Of a stretch of DNA of 13,471 nucleotides, positions 12,428 to 13,471 are shown piece by piece. Origin of the DNA: JBFJVD01 sp041624375 (GTDB lineage: Bacteria > Chloroflexota > Anaerolineae > Anaerolineales > E44-bin32); assembly GCA_041624375.1 (NCBI GenBank), contig JBFJVD010000055.1:1-13471 (forward strand), written 5' to 3'. Numbering within the stretch: position 1 is the stretch's first letter; every line of letters starts with the position of its first letter. Under the pieces are notes generated by a model. That model saw only the letters and a list, made by a program, of their open reading frames with translations, did not search any database and had not been told where the DNA came from. Position numbers and translations under genes: made by a program.

Positions 12428-13471
<1,044 letters not shown>

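Overview
The window looks like chromosomal DNA of a GC-rich bacterium of the phylum Chloroflexota, most likely Anaerolineae or a close relative. This is inferred from gene content and style, not from a database search. The indications are a lipoprotein with a Thr-Pro linker, TPRs and an SLT domain; a small lipoprotein with an NBR1-type Ig domain; a compact RpoB lacking the large proteobacterial insertion; and a short thermophile/archaeal-type S-adenosylhomocysteinase next to a PfkB adenosine-kinase-like gene. No mobile element, CRISPR array, tRNA or rRNA was seen.

Layout, left to right. Positions 1-1873 (minus) hold the N-terminal half of rpoB, cut by the window edge. It has its own strong sigma-70-type promoter and a structured leader of about 185 nt. 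A divergent GNAT acetyltransferase (2287-2829, plus) runs tail to tail into a minus-strand row, which in transcription order is a large TPR/SLT lytic transglycosylase lipoprotein (8543-6138), a CPA2 cation:proton antiporter with an RCK domain (6064-4193) and an MgtC/DUF4010 membrane protein (4124-2838). Across a divergent promoter region lies a plus-strand cluster: PfkB adenosine-kinase-like gene, a GNAT overlapping it by one base, and ahcY (8732-11733). On the right, two further minus-strand genes are a small NBR1-Ig lipoprotein (12316-11792) and recA (13471-12428, N-terminus outside the window). A perfect intrinsic terminator separates recA from the lipoprotein gene.

How the genes work together. 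The kinase/ahcY pair forms an S-adenosylmethionine by-product disposal module: AhcY splits S-adenosylhomocysteine and the kinase would remove the adenosine, pulling the reversible reaction forward. The minus-strand trio is an envelope and ion-homeostasis group and may be one transcript, since its gaps are only 73 and 68 bp. rpoB and recA are core information-processing genes.

The points most worth a second look are these. (1) Codon usage breaks abruptly inside recA: 29 of 29 Ala codons are GCG upstream of about 12660, against mostly GCC downstream. (2) Both lipoprotein genes have a near-perfect -10 box exactly 7 nt before an ATG, which implies leaderless mRNAs. (3) A perfect 20-bp palindrome plus T-tract lies between the promoter and start codon of the SAM-cycle cluster, a probable attenuator. 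(4) RpoB carries natural Asp516Glu and Arg529Thr (E. coli numbering) in the rifampicin pocket. (5) rpoB is detached from rplJL and has a long hairpin-rich leader. I found no clear evidence of a wholly novel defence or mobile system here.
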